Assembly (NCBI GenBank): GCA_041608535.1
Contig: JBFISM010000017.1
Location: 1 to 36,941 of the forward strand
DNA: 36,941 bases
Direction: 5' to 3'
Origin: JBFISM01 sp041608535
GTDB taxonomy: Bacteria > Actinomycetota > Acidimicrobiia > Spongiisociales > UBA5794
Every line of letters starts with the position of its first letter. Position 1 is the stretch's first letter. Shown piece by piece: positions 7,519 through 15,709 of this stretch. Made by a program: the position numbers and the translations under genes. The notes beneath the pieces were generated by a model. It did not search any database, was not told where the DNA came from, and saw only the letters and a list, made by a program, of their open reading frames with translations.

Positions 7519-8288
7519 GGCGACTGCATGGGGTTTCGGCGCTGTCGGCCGTGGCCGATCCGTTCTTCGTGAGGTTGCTGCGCGGCCTGTCTGCCCACTG
7601 CGCCCTCGGCGTGGCGGCATTGTCGCGCGACCTGATTCCACCGATGCTGGCACTGGCCACCCACATGACCGACCTCGGATGGGTCCCCGGCCACCGGCAC
7701 GTCACCGAGCAGGGCGAGGGCGGTTGGCCATATGTCGCACTTGCCGCACCGGTGATGGCGCCGGGCCGGTATGCGCGCCAGCCCGTCTACTTCGGTGATG
7801 TCATCGTGTCGCAGCGCAGCGACGCAGGCTCGCTGGCCGATGCGCTCAGTGGTCGGTTCGTTCTCAGTGATCCCGAGTCGCTCTCCGGCCAGTGCATGGT
7901 CCTCGACCGGATGCGCACTTCATCCGAGGCACCAGCGGCGCTGCGTACTTCGGTGCTCTCCGGTTCTCATCTCGACTCGATGCGCATCGTGGCTGAGGAT
8001 GCTGAAGCGTTTGCTTGCGTCGCTTCGATCGTCGTGGACATGCTGCGCAGCCGGCGCCACCCTCTGCTCGATCAGGTGAGAGTGGTGGAAACGCTCGGTC
8101 CCTACCCGGCACCGCCACTCGTGGTACGGGCCAGCCTGTCGCTCGAAGAACGCTGGGAGCTGCTGCGCGGACTCAAATCCTTCACCGGTTCGGTTGCCGG
8201 TCAGAAGCTGCTCTACAGCTGGAACGTCGCAGATGTCGTTCAGGTGGACGATTCGGAGTACGACGGGCTGCGCACGGCTCATTCGTGA
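7515..8288 (+). CDS. PhnD-like substrate-binding-domain protein without signal peptide
   Basis: A 257-residue protein of the PhnD/SsuA/transferrin-like periplasmic-binding family (phosphate/phosphite/phosphonate type). Recognisable segments are RQPVYFGDVIV, the hinge FVLSDPESLSGQCM and GSHLDSMRIVAEDAEAFACV, matching the family's 'SG.H..S...V..G.AD.A' pattern. It starts MRRLHGVSALSAV, with no hydrophobic export segment and no lipobox, so it is predicted to be cytosolic. Its ATG overlaps the IclR stop (ATGA). A cytosolic binding domain co-translated with a regulator suggests ligand sensing or buffering rather than transport, which is inference. The last 10 bases overlap the convergent threonine aldolase gene. 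Confidence 0.75.
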   Translation: MRRLHGVSALSAVADPFFVRLLRGLSAHCALGVAALSRDLIPPMLALATHMTDLGWVPGHRHVTEQGEGGWPYVALAAPVMAPGRYARQPVYFGDVIVSQRSDAGSLADALSGRFVLSDPESLSGQCMVLDRMRTSSEAPAALRTSVLSGSHLDSMRIVAEDAEAFACVASIVVDMLRSRRHPLLDQVRVVETLGPYPAPPLVVRASLSLEERWELLRGLKSFTGSVAGQKLLYSWNVADVVQVDDSEYDGLRTAHS

Positions 8289-9310
8289 GCCGCGGTGGCC
8301 ATCACCTCGAGCGCACGGTCGATGTCGCCGCTCGAGACGTGGAGATTGCACACGGCTCGGATCTGCCGCTCGCTCATTGCGATCAGGGCGACGCCTGCGT
8401 CCCGGCACCGCTGCTCGAAGGCGGGCGCATTCCCGGCGGTGAGTGAGAAGTACACCATGTTGGTGGCTGCCGAATCGACCTCCACGCCGGGTGTCTCGGC
8501 CAATCCGGCGGCGAGCTTCGTGGCATTGGCGTGGTCCTCGATGAGACGGCTGCGATGGTGTTCGAGGGCGTACAACGCACCCGCGGCCATCATGCCTGCC
8601 TGGCGAAAGCCGCCGCCGAACATCTGTTTGTAGCGGCGCGCCTCGGTGATCAGGTCCTTGCGCCCGACCAGCGCCGATCCCATGGGAGCGCCGAGGCCTT
8701 TGGAGAAACAAACACTGACCGTGTCGAATCCGGCGACTATCTCGGCTTCGGGCGTGGCCGTGGCGACCGCGGCGTTCCACAACCGTGCGCCATCCATGTG
8801 CTTGGCGAGGCCGAGGGCGTCGGCCGCCTCCACGACGTCTCGCAACCTCTCGGCCGGCCACGGCACCCCACCTGCGGCATTGTGGGTGTTCTCGACGGCA
8901 ACCAGCTCAACCGGCTGGTAGAGCGACGACGGCATCGAATCCGGTCGCTCCGGAACTGCGTGTCGTACGGCATCGCCGGTGAAGCTCCCGGAATCGGATG
9001 GCACGAAGTGCAGGGTCACGCCGGACAGCACGTACGGCGCGCCGAGCTCGTGGATGTGGATGTGGGCGTGCTCGGCGGCGAGCACCACGTCCCCGGGTCG
9101 CGTATGGACCTTGATCGCTGTCTGGTTGGACATCGTGCCGCTCGGCACGTACATCGCATCCTCCATGCCCAGCAGGCCGGCAACCCGGTCCTCGAGGGCC
9201 AGAACCGAGGGGTCGTCGTGGAACACGTCGTCGCCAACGGGTGCAGCCGCTATCGCCTCGCGCATGGCTGCGGTGGGACGGGTGACGGTGTCGGACCGCA
9301 GATCGATCAT
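8279..9310 (-). CDS. ltaE: Low-specificity L-threonine aldolase
   Basis: A PLP-dependent fold-type I enzyme that cleaves L-threonine or L-allo-threonine to glycine and acetaldehyde. The 343-residue protein begins MIDLRSDTVTRPT, the standard opening of the family. It has the SGTMSNQ phosphate-binding loop, EHAHIH (stacking His82), ENTHN, HMDGARLWNA and the PLP lysine Lys204 in CFSKGLGAPMGS. It appears to be monocistronic: a TACCAT -10-like element seven bases before the ATG and the absence of a ribosome site point to a leaderless message. Cytoplasmic; role in glycine/threonine turnover. Confidence 0.93.
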   Translation of the reverse strand: MIDLRSDTVTRPTAAMREAIAAAPVGDDVFHDDPSVLALEDRVAGLLGMEDAMYVPSGTMSNQTAIKVHTRPGDVVLAAEHAHIHIHELGAPYVLSGVTLHFVPSDSGSFTGDAVRHAVPERPDSMPSSLYQPVELVAVENTHNAAGGVPWPAERLRDVVEAADALGLAKHMDGARLWNAAVATATPEAEIVAGFDTVSVCFSKGLGAPMGSALVGRKDLITEARRYKQMFGGGFRQAGMMAAGALYALEHHRSRLIEDHANATKLAAGLAETPGVEVDSAATNMVYFSLTAGNAPAFEQRCRDAGVALIAMSERQIRAVCNLHVSSGDIDRALEVMATAAHE

Positions 9311-9317
9311 CGGCGGG

Positions 9318-9323
9318 ATGGTA
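9318..9323 (-). promoter_or_regulatory. -10 element of a leaderless ltaE promoter
   Basis: TACCAT on the minus strand, followed by seven bases and the ATG of ltaE. No Shine-Dalgarno sequence precedes the start. Confidence 0.5.
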
Positions 9324-9341
9324 GGCAGATGGGGTGTGCGC

Positions 9342-10967
9342 TCAGACTGCGTAATTGCTCGAGGCGCGAGTGGTCTCGGCGAGGTGAACGTTCACCAGCG
9401 CCGGCTTGCCGGACGCCTCGGCGCGGCGCAGTGCTGGGACGATCTCCGCCGGCTCGGTCACGAGCTCACCGTGGCCACCGAGCGCGGTCACCACCTCGTG
9501 GTACGACCGGCGTCCCAGATCGGAGGCGACGACGCGGTCGCCGTAGAACATGCGGTGAAACGTCTTGATGTTGTTCCACACCCCGTCGTTGCCGACGACA
9601 CCGATGATGGCGAGACCGTGACGGACATAGGTGTCGTATTCGAACCCGTTGAACCCGAACCCGCCGTCACCGAAGACGATGCCGACCCGTTTGTCGGGGT
9701 GGGTGACCTTGGCGGCGAGCGCAAAGCCGGGACCTGTTCCCAGCGTGCCGGCCGGTCCCGGCTCGAGGAGATGCCCCGGGGTGGAGATGCGAAGCCACTT
9801 GGCGGTCGTCGAGACGATGTCGCCGCCGTCCACTGCGATGATGCTGTCGTCGCCGAAGAACTCGGCGACATCGCGACCAAACCGCTGGGGCATCACCGGG
9901 GTCGCGTCGTCTGTGGCTTCGTTCTCGGCGCTGCGGCGACGCTCCTCCTCGATCGACATGATCTCCGCCGTCCACGACCGCCCGGTGACGCCGAACCGAT
10001 CGCTCACCTTGGCGAGCTGTGCCAAGAAGCGCCCCGGGCGGGCCACGATGCCGTGATGTGCGCTGCGATTCCAGCCGATCTTCGTCGGCTCGGCGTCGAC
10101 CTGGACGACGATGGCCTCGTCGGCGATCTTCCTGCCATAGCCGGTGCGGAAGTCCCAGTCCACTCCGAGCGCGAAGACGAGGTCGGCGCCTTGGAACGCC
10201 TTGCTGCGAGCCCAGACTCCGAGTTGGGGATGCCCGGGAGGGAGAGCGCCACGAGCGCCTGCGTTGAGGTAGGTCGGTGCGTCCAGCGCCTCCACGACGG
10301 TACGCAGAGCGGCGACATCCCCCTGGCGCACCCCGGTGCCGGCGAAGACCACCGGTCGTTCTGCACCGGCGAGCAACCCGGCTACGAGCTCGACCGTCGT
10401 CTGGTCCGCGCCTCGAGGTGTGTGCGATCGGTAGTCGGTGGGCAATTCGTGCGTGTCGTCAATCATCCCGCCTTGGACATCCAGCGGGATGTCGAGGAAC
10501 ACCGGTCCGCCCCTTCCGGCGAAGGCGTGGCGAGCCGCCAGCGCCACGTACTCGCCGAGCCGCTCCGTCTCCCAGGCGGTCGTGGCGAGCCTGGTGATGG
10601 TGCGCAGCAGCGGTGGATGGTCCATTTCCTGGAGACCTCCGGCATGTTCCTGTCGCACCAGGTGACGACCGCCGATCACCAGCATCGGCGTGTTGGAGAA
10701 GTGGGCGTTGAGCACAGCGGTCGTGGTGTTGGTCACGCCCGGGGCGGCCGTGACCACCGCCACCCCGAGACGGCCCGTGAGCCGGGTGTAAGCCTCCGCC
10801 GCATGCGCGGCCGTTGCCTCGTGGCGAACATCGATGATGCGAATCCCCTCCTGGACGCACCCATCGAGGATGGGGACGACATGGCCGCCGGTGAGGGTGA
10901 AGATGGTGTCGACGCCCTCCTGCTGCAGAGCTCGGGCGATCAGTTGTCCGCCATGGATCTGGCTCAC
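9342..10967 (-). CDS. ThDP-dependent enzyme (acetolactate synthase/2-hydroxyacyl-CoA lyase type)
   Basis: A 541-residue three-domain thiamine diphosphate enzyme. The N-terminal domain has the catalytic Glu50 in RHEATAAHAAEAYTRLTG and the VTAAPGVTN loop; the central domain resembles the POX/ALS nucleotide-binding fold; the C-terminal domain has the GDGGFGFNG...GVVGNDGVWNN cofactor motif. ALS, 2-hydroxyacyl-CoA lyase, oxalyl-CoA decarboxylase and sulfoacetaldehyde acetyltransferase share these features, and the substrate cannot be read from the sequence. A lone catalytic subunit with no ilvN or ilvC nearby argues against ordinary branched-chain synthesis. The GTG start has GGAGG seven bases upstream and overlaps the sixA stop (GTGA). 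A longer frame reaches 11051 without support. Confidence 0.85.
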   Translation of the reverse strand: MSQIHGGQLIARALQQEGVDTIFTLTGGHVVPILDGCVQEGIRIIDVRHEATAAHAAEAYTRLTGRLGVAVVTAAPGVTNTTTAVLNAHFSNTPMLVIGGRHLVRQEHAGGLQEMDHPPLLRTITRLATTAWETERLGEYVALAARHAFAGRGGPVFLDIPLDVQGGMIDDTHELPTDYRSHTPRGADQTTVELVAGLLAGAERPVVFAGTGVRQGDVAALRTVVEALDAPTYLNAGARGALPPGHPQLGVWARSKAFQGADLVFALGVDWDFRTGYGRKIADEAIVVQVDAEPTKIGWNRSAHHGIVARPGRFLAQLAKVSDRFGVTGRSWTAEIMSIEEERRRSAENEATDDATPVMPQRFGRDVAEFFGDDSIIAVDGGDIVSTTAKWLRISTPGHLLEPGPAGTLGTGPGFALAAKVTHPDKRVGIVFGDGGFGFNGFEYDTYVRHGLAIIGVVGNDGVWNNIKTFHRMFYGDRVVASDLGRRSYHEVVTALGGHGELVTEPAEIVPALRRAEASGKPALVNVHLAETTRASSNYAV

Positions 10968-11476
10968 GCCGAACCCTCCACGACTCGCTTGACGTGCCGC
11001 GGCTGGAGCACGGCGACGAGCTCCCCGTGGGGTGGCTCCAGACTCTCCCATGCCGAGCCGAGATAGAGGTCGATGATCACCACGGTGGCCGTCTTCACAG
11101 CGACGTTGCCGCCCGTGAGTCTGGCGACGAGACCACCCAGCGTCGGTTGGTGCCCGACGACCATCAGCCGTCCGACGGTTTCCGGTGCGCTCATGATCTC
11201 CTCCACCACGCCGTCGGGGCCTGCGCCGTAGAGGGCATCACGTACTTCGATCGCTGCGTTCCAGTCCCCGGCCTCGGCCGCCAGCTCCGCCGTGGTTCGC
11301 GCCCGGACGGCCGATGAGGTGAGCACGAGGTCGGGAGCCTCGTCGAGTGCGGCAAGAAGTCTGCCCATCAGCGGCGCCGCCGCCCGACCCCGGGCGTTCA
11401 GCGGACGAGCGTGATCGCTCGCCACGCCGGCCTCCCAGTCCGACTTGGCGTGACGCATCACCAGCAAACGCTTCAT
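10964..11476 (-). CDS. sixA: SixA-type histidine phosphatase
   Basis: A 170-residue member of the histidine phosphatase (phosphoglycerate mutase-like) superfamily. The RHAKSDW motif holds the catalytic phosphohistidine (His9) and VVGHQPTLG the second catalytic His; the length is that of SixA rather than of phosphoglycerate mutases. SixA proteins dephosphorylate phosphohistidine proteins such as Hpt domains or PtsI, but small actinobacterial members may act on small molecules. It overlaps the downstream ThDP enzyme gene by four bases and is the first gene of that unit. A TAGGCT element lies six bases before the ATG. Confidence 0.88.
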   Translation of the reverse strand: MKRLLVMRHAKSDWEAGVASDHARPLNARGRAAAPLMGRLLAALDEAPDLVLTSSAVRARTTAELAAEAGDWNAAIEVRDALYGAGPDGVVEEIMSAPETVGRLMVVGHQPTLGGLVARLTGGNVAVKTATVVIIDLYLGSAWESLEPPHGELVAVLQPRHVKRVVEGSA

Positions 11477-11482
11477 GTCTCG

Positions 11483-11488
11483 AGCCTA
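11483..11488 (-). promoter_or_regulatory. -10 element of a leaderless sixA promoter
   Basis: TAGGCT on the minus strand, six bases before the sixA ATG. The 12 bases TCACTAGGCTCG around it recur exactly at the lipoprotein promoter near 18511-18522. Confidence 0.5.
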
Positions 11489-11516
11489 GTGATCGGCCTG
11501 CCGCCCACCCGCAGGC

Positions 11517-11522
11517 TACGGT
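11517..11522 (+). promoter_or_regulatory. Candidate -10 of the small membrane protein gene
   Basis: TACGGT 18 bases before the ATG at 11541, with GGAGGG in the short leader. It diverges from the sixA promoter only about 30 bases away. Confidence 0.35.
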
Positions 11523-11540
11523 GGAGCCACGGAGGGAACG

Positions 11541-12083
11541 ATGGCGAAGAGCGATTTGTCAGTCCGCAGCGTCGAGCGATTCGAAGGTGTTGCGAAGAGC
11601 CACCTCAAGAAGGGTGAAACGGTGGAGGTGGCGCTCCCGGTATGGCTCGGCGGCACCTACATGCCGTTCTTTCTCGGCATCGTGGTCGGGGTGGCAGTGG
11701 GGTCGATCGCCAGCTCGGCAACAGGAAGCGGCGCCGTGCTCGTGCCCCTCGCCGGGGGCGTGCTCGGGGGCTTTGCCGGGAATCTGCTCGCCAAGCGCCG
11801 GGCTCGAGAACATCCGGTGCCCGCGACGAGACTCCAGGTCTACCTCGCCATCACGGACCGGCGGATTCTTGTCCACGAGAACGGCAGGGTGGGAAGGCCA
11901 GGGGGCTTGCGCACCGAGCTGTCCCGGAGAGATCTCCAGTCGGCCCGGTTGCGCCGAGGTGGGTTCTTCCGGCCCACCCGGCTCACCCTGGTCGTCGGTG
12001 ACACGGAGTATCCCTTCGAATACTCCGGGCTGTGGCGAGTGCCGGCGTTGCTCGATGCGGTGGGCGCCGATTCCTCCGGCTAG
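11541..12083 (+). CDS. Uncharacterised membrane protein with PH-like C-terminal region
   Basis: I do not recognise a named family. The 180-residue protein has a basic/polar N-terminus, two hydrophobic segments at about residues 38-60 (MPFFLGIVVGVAVGSIASSA) and 65-82 (Gly-rich, AVLVPLAGGVLGGFAGNLLA), then a soluble C-terminal region. That region has 'YLAITDRRILVHENG' followed by basic strands and 'LTLVVGDTEYPFEY', a pattern seen in bacterial PH-like and GRAM-like domains that begin 'lalTdrRll'. GGAGGG precedes the ATG by four bases. Its stop codon overlaps the convergent gene's stop through the four bases CTAG. Confidence 0.75.
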   Translation: MAKSDLSVRSVERFEGVAKSHLKKGETVEVALPVWLGGTYMPFFLGIVVGVAVGSIASSATGSGAVLVPLAGGVLGGFAGNLLAKRRAREHPVPATRLQVYLAITDRRILVHENGRVGRPGGLRTELSRRDLQSARLRRGGFFRPTRLTLVVGDTEYPFEYSGLWRVPALLDAVGADSSG

Positions 12084-12646
12084 TCGTGGCCGGCCTCACC
12101 AGCTGGAGCCACTGCCTCCCACAGGTCGCCGTAGCGGCGAACCAGCCCGTTGGCGTCCACCAAGAGCTCGGCCTCCATGGTGTCCGACTCGTATCGGTAG
12201 GTGTCTGCGGCGATCCTGGTGTATCGCTGCGTGCGGCGAGATATGCCGTGGCCGGGGAAATCGACCACGGCCGCTGTGATCTCGGCAGAATCGCCGACAT
12301 CCAGCCCAAGACGGAGAATGGGCAGCGAGTTGGTCGCCGGTGTCCACCTGCAGTCTGGGTCGATGGCGCCGTAGAGATCGAGCAGCGGCTCATCACCTAC
12401 GCTCCATGAGCCTTCACCGTCCGCCGCCAGCGCCATCCTGCGGTCGTTGCCCGAGGATTGAACATGCGCTCCCACCGTGGTGGCCGCATACGACGGGTCG
12501 GTGAGCACGCTGTAGCGGATCTCGTATCCCTCGCCGTCCAGGGCAAACAGCGCGGTGCCGGACAAGCGGTGGCCACCCGGCATCGGTTCCAGCGTGCACC
12601 TGTCGAAACCGCTGCCGTCGAGCGCACGCCACAGCACATAGGTCAT
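12080..12646 (-). CDS. Putative glycolipid-binding family protein (DUF1089-like)
   Basis: A 188-residue soluble protein resembling the 'putative glycolipid-binding' family (PF06475), recognised from the opening VLWRALDGSGFDRCTLE, the GTALFALDGEGYEIRYSV strand, the DLYGAIDPDCRWTPATNSLPILRL segment and the late LLVDANGLVRRYGDLWEA. The biochemical role of this family is poorly defined. I chose ATG 12646, preceded by GGGAG; the longer version would start at TTG 12667. No signal peptide. It is convergent with the small membrane protein gene (4-base overlap) and divergent from the ferritin. Confidence 0.7.
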   Translation of the reverse strand: MTYVLWRALDGSGFDRCTLEPMPGGHRLSGTALFALDGEGYEIRYSVLTDPSYAATTVGAHVQSSGNDRRMALAADGEGSWSVGDEPLLDLYGAIDPDCRWTPATNSLPILRLGLDVGDSAEITAAVVDFPGHGISRRTQRYTRIAADTYRYESDTMEAELLVDANGLVRRYGDLWEAVAPAGEAGHD

Positions 12647-12682
12647 CGGGACGCTCCCGCCTCGCAAGGAATCAGCCCGGGC

Positions 12683-12688
12683 ACGCTA
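12683..12688 (-). promoter_or_regulatory. Candidate -10 of the glycolipid-binding-family gene
   Basis: TAGCGT on the minus strand, about 37 bases before the ATG at 12646, with GGGAG in the leader. It lies back to back with the ferritin -10, so the two promoters share their upstream DNA. Confidence 0.3.
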
Positions 12689-12700
12689 TCACCCGATGGG

Positions 12701-12706
12701 TACACT
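12701..12706 (+). promoter_or_regulatory. Candidate -10 of the ferritin gene
   Basis: TACACT on the plus strand. The inferred transcript starts near 12713 and has a short leader containing GAGGAG (12726-12731), eight bases before the ATG at 12740. An ATG at 12716 would be almost leaderless and is the alternative start. No iron-box-like inverted repeat is evident. Confidence 0.4.
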
Positions 12707-12739
12707 CCGTCGCCAATGTCTCGGCGAGGAGTGGCTGCC

Positions 12740-13240
12740 ATGGCGCTCGACGGTTCTCTGCTCGATGCCTACAACGATCAAATCACGCTCGAGTTCGCTT
12801 CGGCGCACCAGTACCTCGCCCTGGCTGCGTGGCTGGAGAGCCACTCCTATCCGGGGATGGCGAACTGGATGGAGCTGCAAGCCGAAGAAGAGCGCGCCCA
12901 TGCAATGCGCTTCTACCGCTTCGTCCTCGATCGCGACGCACCGGTCACGCTGGGCGCCATCGCTGCCCCGGACAGCTCGTTTGACAGCCCGCTCGAGGTG
13001 TTTCGGCGGGCTCTTGCGGGCGAGCAGGAAGTGACCGCCTCGATCAACGCTCTCTATCGCAAAGCAGTCGACGGCGGCGACTTCGCCTCGATTCCGCTCC
13101 TCGATTGGTTCGTCAACGAGCAGGTGGAGGAGGAGGCAACGGTGAAGCAGATCATCGACGATCTCGCCCGCGCCGAAGGGCAAGGTCATGCCATGTTGAT
13201 GATCGATCGCGAGCTCGGAGCCCGCACCCCGGAGCCGTGA
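12740..13240 (+). CDS. Ferritin (non-haem iron storage protein)
   Basis: A 166-residue four-helix ferritin that oxidises Fe(II) and stores the mineral in a 24-subunit shell. Ferroxidase-site residues are visible: Glu in LEFASAHQYLAL (Glu14), the EEERAHAM ExxH pair around residues 47-52, and the late Glu of DWFVNEQVEEEATVKQII. The C-terminus RAEGQGHAMLMIDRELGAR is typical of FtnA rather than of bacterioferritin, and no haem-ligand Met is apparent. The start at 12740 has a good ribosome site; starting at 12716 would add eight residues. Cytoplasmic. Confidence 0.93.
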   Translation: MALDGSLLDAYNDQITLEFASAHQYLALAAWLESHSYPGMANWMELQAEEERAHAMRFYRFVLDRDAPVTLGAIAAPDSSFDSPLEVFRRALAGEQEVTASINALYRKAVDGGDFASIPLLDWFVNEQVEEEATVKQIIDDLARAEGQGHAMLMIDRELGARTPEP

Positions 13241-13265
13241 TCGTCGGCCGGTGCGCCGGCGGCGG

Positions 13266-14384
13266 TCAGAGATGGGCGACGATGTAGTCGATCGCCGCGG
13301 TCAGCGTTGCCACATCGTCGGGATCGATGTTGGGGAAGCAGGCGATCCGCAGCTGGTTGCGGCCGAGTTTGCGATAGCCGGCGGTGTCGAGGATCCCGTT
13401 GGCTCGCAGCACGCCCTCCACGGTGTCGGCGTCGAATTGCGGGCTCAGGTCGATTGTCGCCACCGTGATGCTGCGCATCTCCGCGTCTGTCACGAACGGT
13501 GCAGCGTGGTCGCTCGCTTCCGCCCAGTCGTAGATGTGGGCGGACGAAGCTGTCGAGCGCTTGGTCGCCCATTCCAAACCGCCTTGCTCCAGCATCCGTT
13601 CCAGTTGGTGACGTAGGAGGAAGAGCGTCGCCAGCGATGGCGTGTTGTAGGTCTGATCCTTGCGGGAGTTCTCCACCGCGAGCTGGAGTGAGAGGAAGGG
13701 GGGTATCCAGCGATTGGAACGTGCGATGCGCTCGATCGTCTCCACGGCCGCGGGCGACATGATCGCCACCCAGAGGCCTCCCTCGCTGCCGAGCGCCTTC
13801 TGTGGGGAGAAGTAGTAGGCGTCGATCTCGGTGGGGTCGAGTGGTGCGGCCCCGGCGGCTGAGGTCGCATCGACGGCGACGAGCCCGGCGGCACCGTCGG
13901 GGCGAGCGATCGGCATCATCACTCCGGTAGAAGTCTCGTTGTGGGTGAGCGCATAGACGTCGACGTCGGAGCGGCTCACCGGGAGAGGGTGCGTGCCGGG
14001 TTTGCTCGCGATGATCTCGGCCGTGAGGTGGGGAGCGGCCGAGACGACGGCGGCGAATTTCGAGGAGAACTCACCAAAGCTCAGGTGCTGGCTCTCGTGC
14101 TCGATGAGACCGAAGGCGGCGGCATCCCAGAAAGCCGTGGCCCCGCCCACCCCGAGCACGACCTCGTAGCCGTCGGGAAGTGCATACAGCTCGGCGATAC
14201 CGCGACGCACGTCGGCGACGACGTTGCGCACGGTCGGTTGGCGGTGGCTGGTCCCCAGATAGGAAGCGCCGGTGGCCGCGAGCGCATGGAGCGCCCCCGG
14301 ATCGACTGCGGACGGTCCCGATCCGAAGCGTCCGTCCCTGGGGACGAGTTCGGCGGGCAGCGTGATGTCGGGGAGGTCTGGCAT
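13266..14384 (-). CDS. serC: Phosphoserine aminotransferase (Mycobacterium-type)
   Basis: A 372-residue class V PLP aminotransferase converting 3-phosphohydroxypyruvate and glutamate to phosphoserine in serine synthesis. Key features are RDGRFGSGPSAV at the N-terminus, the GTSHRQP phosphate-site stretch, GGATAFWDAA, THNETSTGV, VDATSAAGA and the PLP lysine Lys196 in YYFSPQKALGSEGG. The 'FGSGPSA' opening is that of the actinobacterial SerC subgroup. It diverges from the class I aminotransferase with a 62-base gap containing opposing TANNNT elements. EgtE is also PLP-dependent, but the SerC-specific segments exclude that reading. Confidence 0.93.
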   Translation of the reverse strand: MPDLPDITLPAELVPRDGRFGSGPSAVDPGALHALAATGASYLGTSHRQPTVRNVVADVRRGIAELYALPDGYEVVLGVGGATAFWDAAAFGLIEHESQHLSFGEFSSKFAAVVSAAPHLTAEIIASKPGTHPLPVSRSDVDVYALTHNETSTGVMMPIARPDGAAGLVAVDATSAAGAAPLDPTEIDAYYFSPQKALGSEGGLWVAIMSPAAVETIERIARSNRWIPPFLSLQLAVENSRKDQTYNTPSLATLFLLRHQLERMLEQGGLEWATKRSTASSAHIYDWAEASDHAAPFVTDAEMRSITVATIDLSPQFDADTVEGVLRANGILDTAGYRKLGRNQLRIACFPNIDPDDVATLTAAIDYIVAHL

Positions 14385-14446
14385 GGCTCCGTCCGAAAGT
14401 AGGGTGCTGGCGGCAACGAGAAGGCCCGCCCGGGAGGGTAGTGATC

Positions 14447-15640
14447 ATGAGCGAGTTGTCCCAAAGGGCGCAAGCCCTCGGTGAGTCGGCGACGATGGCC
14501 ATCTCCGCAGAGGCAGCCAGGCTGAAGAAAGCGGGAGAACCGGTCATCTCGTACGGTGCCGGCGAACCGGACTTCGCCACCCCGGAAAACATCGTCGCTG
14601 CGGCTAGTCGGGCGCTCGCCGACCCCCGCAACCATCACTACTCGGCGGCCTCCGGCCTGGCGGAGCTCAAGGAGGCGGTCGCCGAGAAGACGATGCGCGA
14701 CTCCGGCTATCCAGCTGAGCCCTCGCAGGTGGTGATCACCAACGGTGGCAAGCACGCCGTCTACGCCACCTTCCAGATGCTGCTCGATCCGGGTGACGAG
14801 GTCCTGCTCCCGTCGCCGTACTGGGTGACGTATCCGGAGGCCGCCCGCCTTGCCGGCGGGGTTCCGGTCGAGGTGCCGAGCGGCATCGCCGAAGGGTTCA
14901 AGGTCACGATCGACCGACTGGATGCCGCCCGCACCGAACGCACCAAGCTCTTGGTGTTCGTGTCGCCGTCCAATCCCACGGGGGCCGTCTATGCCCCCGA
15001 CGAGGTACGTGCGATCGGGGAGTGGGCGGCGGACAATCACGTCTGGGTCTTGACCGACGAGATCTACGAGCACCTCGTCTATGGCGACGCCGTGTTCACC
15101 TCGCTGCCTGCCGTGGCGCCGGCGGCTGCAGATCGCACCGTGGTGGTGAACGGCGTCGCCAAGACCTACGCCATGACCGGGTGGAGAGTCGGTTGGCTCA
15201 TCGGGCCTCCCGCCGTGGCGACGGCCGCAGGCAAGCTGCAGTCCCATCTCACGTCCAACGTCAACAACGTGGCGCAGCGAGCGGCACTGGCCGCGCTCGA
15301 AGGAGGGTTGGACGAGGTGCATCGTATGCGCGAGGCCTTCGACCGGCGCCGCCGCACGATGGTCGCGATGCTGCGCGAGATCGACGGGCTGGTGGTGGCC
15401 GAGCCGGAAGGCGCCTTCTACTGTTTTCCGGACGTCACCGGTCTGCTGGATCGGTCGATCGCCGGACGTACGGCAAGCAGCAGCCTCGAGCTGGCGGCGC
15501 TGCTGCTCGACGAGGCGCAGATCGCTGTGGTGCCCGGTGAGGGTTTCGGTGCTCCCGGTTACATCCGGTTGTCGTATGCGCTGGGAGACGACGAGCTCGT
15601 GGAGGGGCTCGACCGCTTCCGCAAACTCGTCAACCGGTGA
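14447..15640 (+). CDS. Class I pyridoxal-phosphate aminotransferase (aspartate type)
   Basis: A 397-residue fold-type I aminotransferase of the AspC/Igamma branch, interconverting an amino acid (probably aspartate) with its 2-oxo acid. Motifs: ISYGAGEPDFATP at the N-terminus, NGGKHAVY, SPSNPTGAVY, LTDEIYEHLVY and the PLP lysine Lys239 in NGVAKTYAMTGWRVGW, followed by the C-terminal YIRLSYA arginine that binds the alpha-carboxylate. GGGAGGG lies eight bases before the ATG at 14447; GTG 14441 is the alternative. Its divergent partner is serC. Exact specificity is not decided by these motifs. Confidence 0.92.
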   Translation: MSELSQRAQALGESATMAISAEAARLKKAGEPVISYGAGEPDFATPENIVAAASRALADPRNHHYSAASGLAELKEAVAEKTMRDSGYPAEPSQVVITNGGKHAVYATFQMLLDPGDEVLLPSPYWVTYPEAARLAGGVPVEVPSGIAEGFKVTIDRLDAARTERTKLLVFVSPSNPTGAVYAPDEVRAIGEWAADNHVWVLTDEIYEHLVYGDAVFTSLPAVAPAAADRTVVVNGVAKTYAMTGWRVGWLIGPPAVATAAGKLQSHLTSNVNNVAQRAALAALEGGLDEVHRMREAFDRRRRTMVAMLREIDGLVVAEPEGAFYCFPDVTGLLDRSIAGRTASSSLELAALLLDEAQIAVVPGEGFGAPGYIRLSYALGDDELVEGLDRFRKLVNR

Positions 15641-15709
15641 CGCGTGCAGGTCGTGTGTCTGCGCGGCGGGTAACGTCTCCAGCGACAGGACCCTCGTGGG
15701 GCGGTGGGG

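Noticed and set aside
8979..11066. Long plus-strand open frame of 695 codons
   Set aside because: It is antisense to ltaE and the ThDP enzyme, both of which show full family motifs.
12647..12667. Upstream TTG start for the glycolipid-binding-family gene
   Set aside because: The TTG has no ribosome site, whereas ATG 12646 has GGGAG upstream and begins directly at the conserved domain.
8279..15640. Possible egtE among the PLP enzymes
   Set aside because: The three PLP genes carry hallmark segments of threonine aldolase, SerC and class I aminotransferase, and none adjoins the egt operon.
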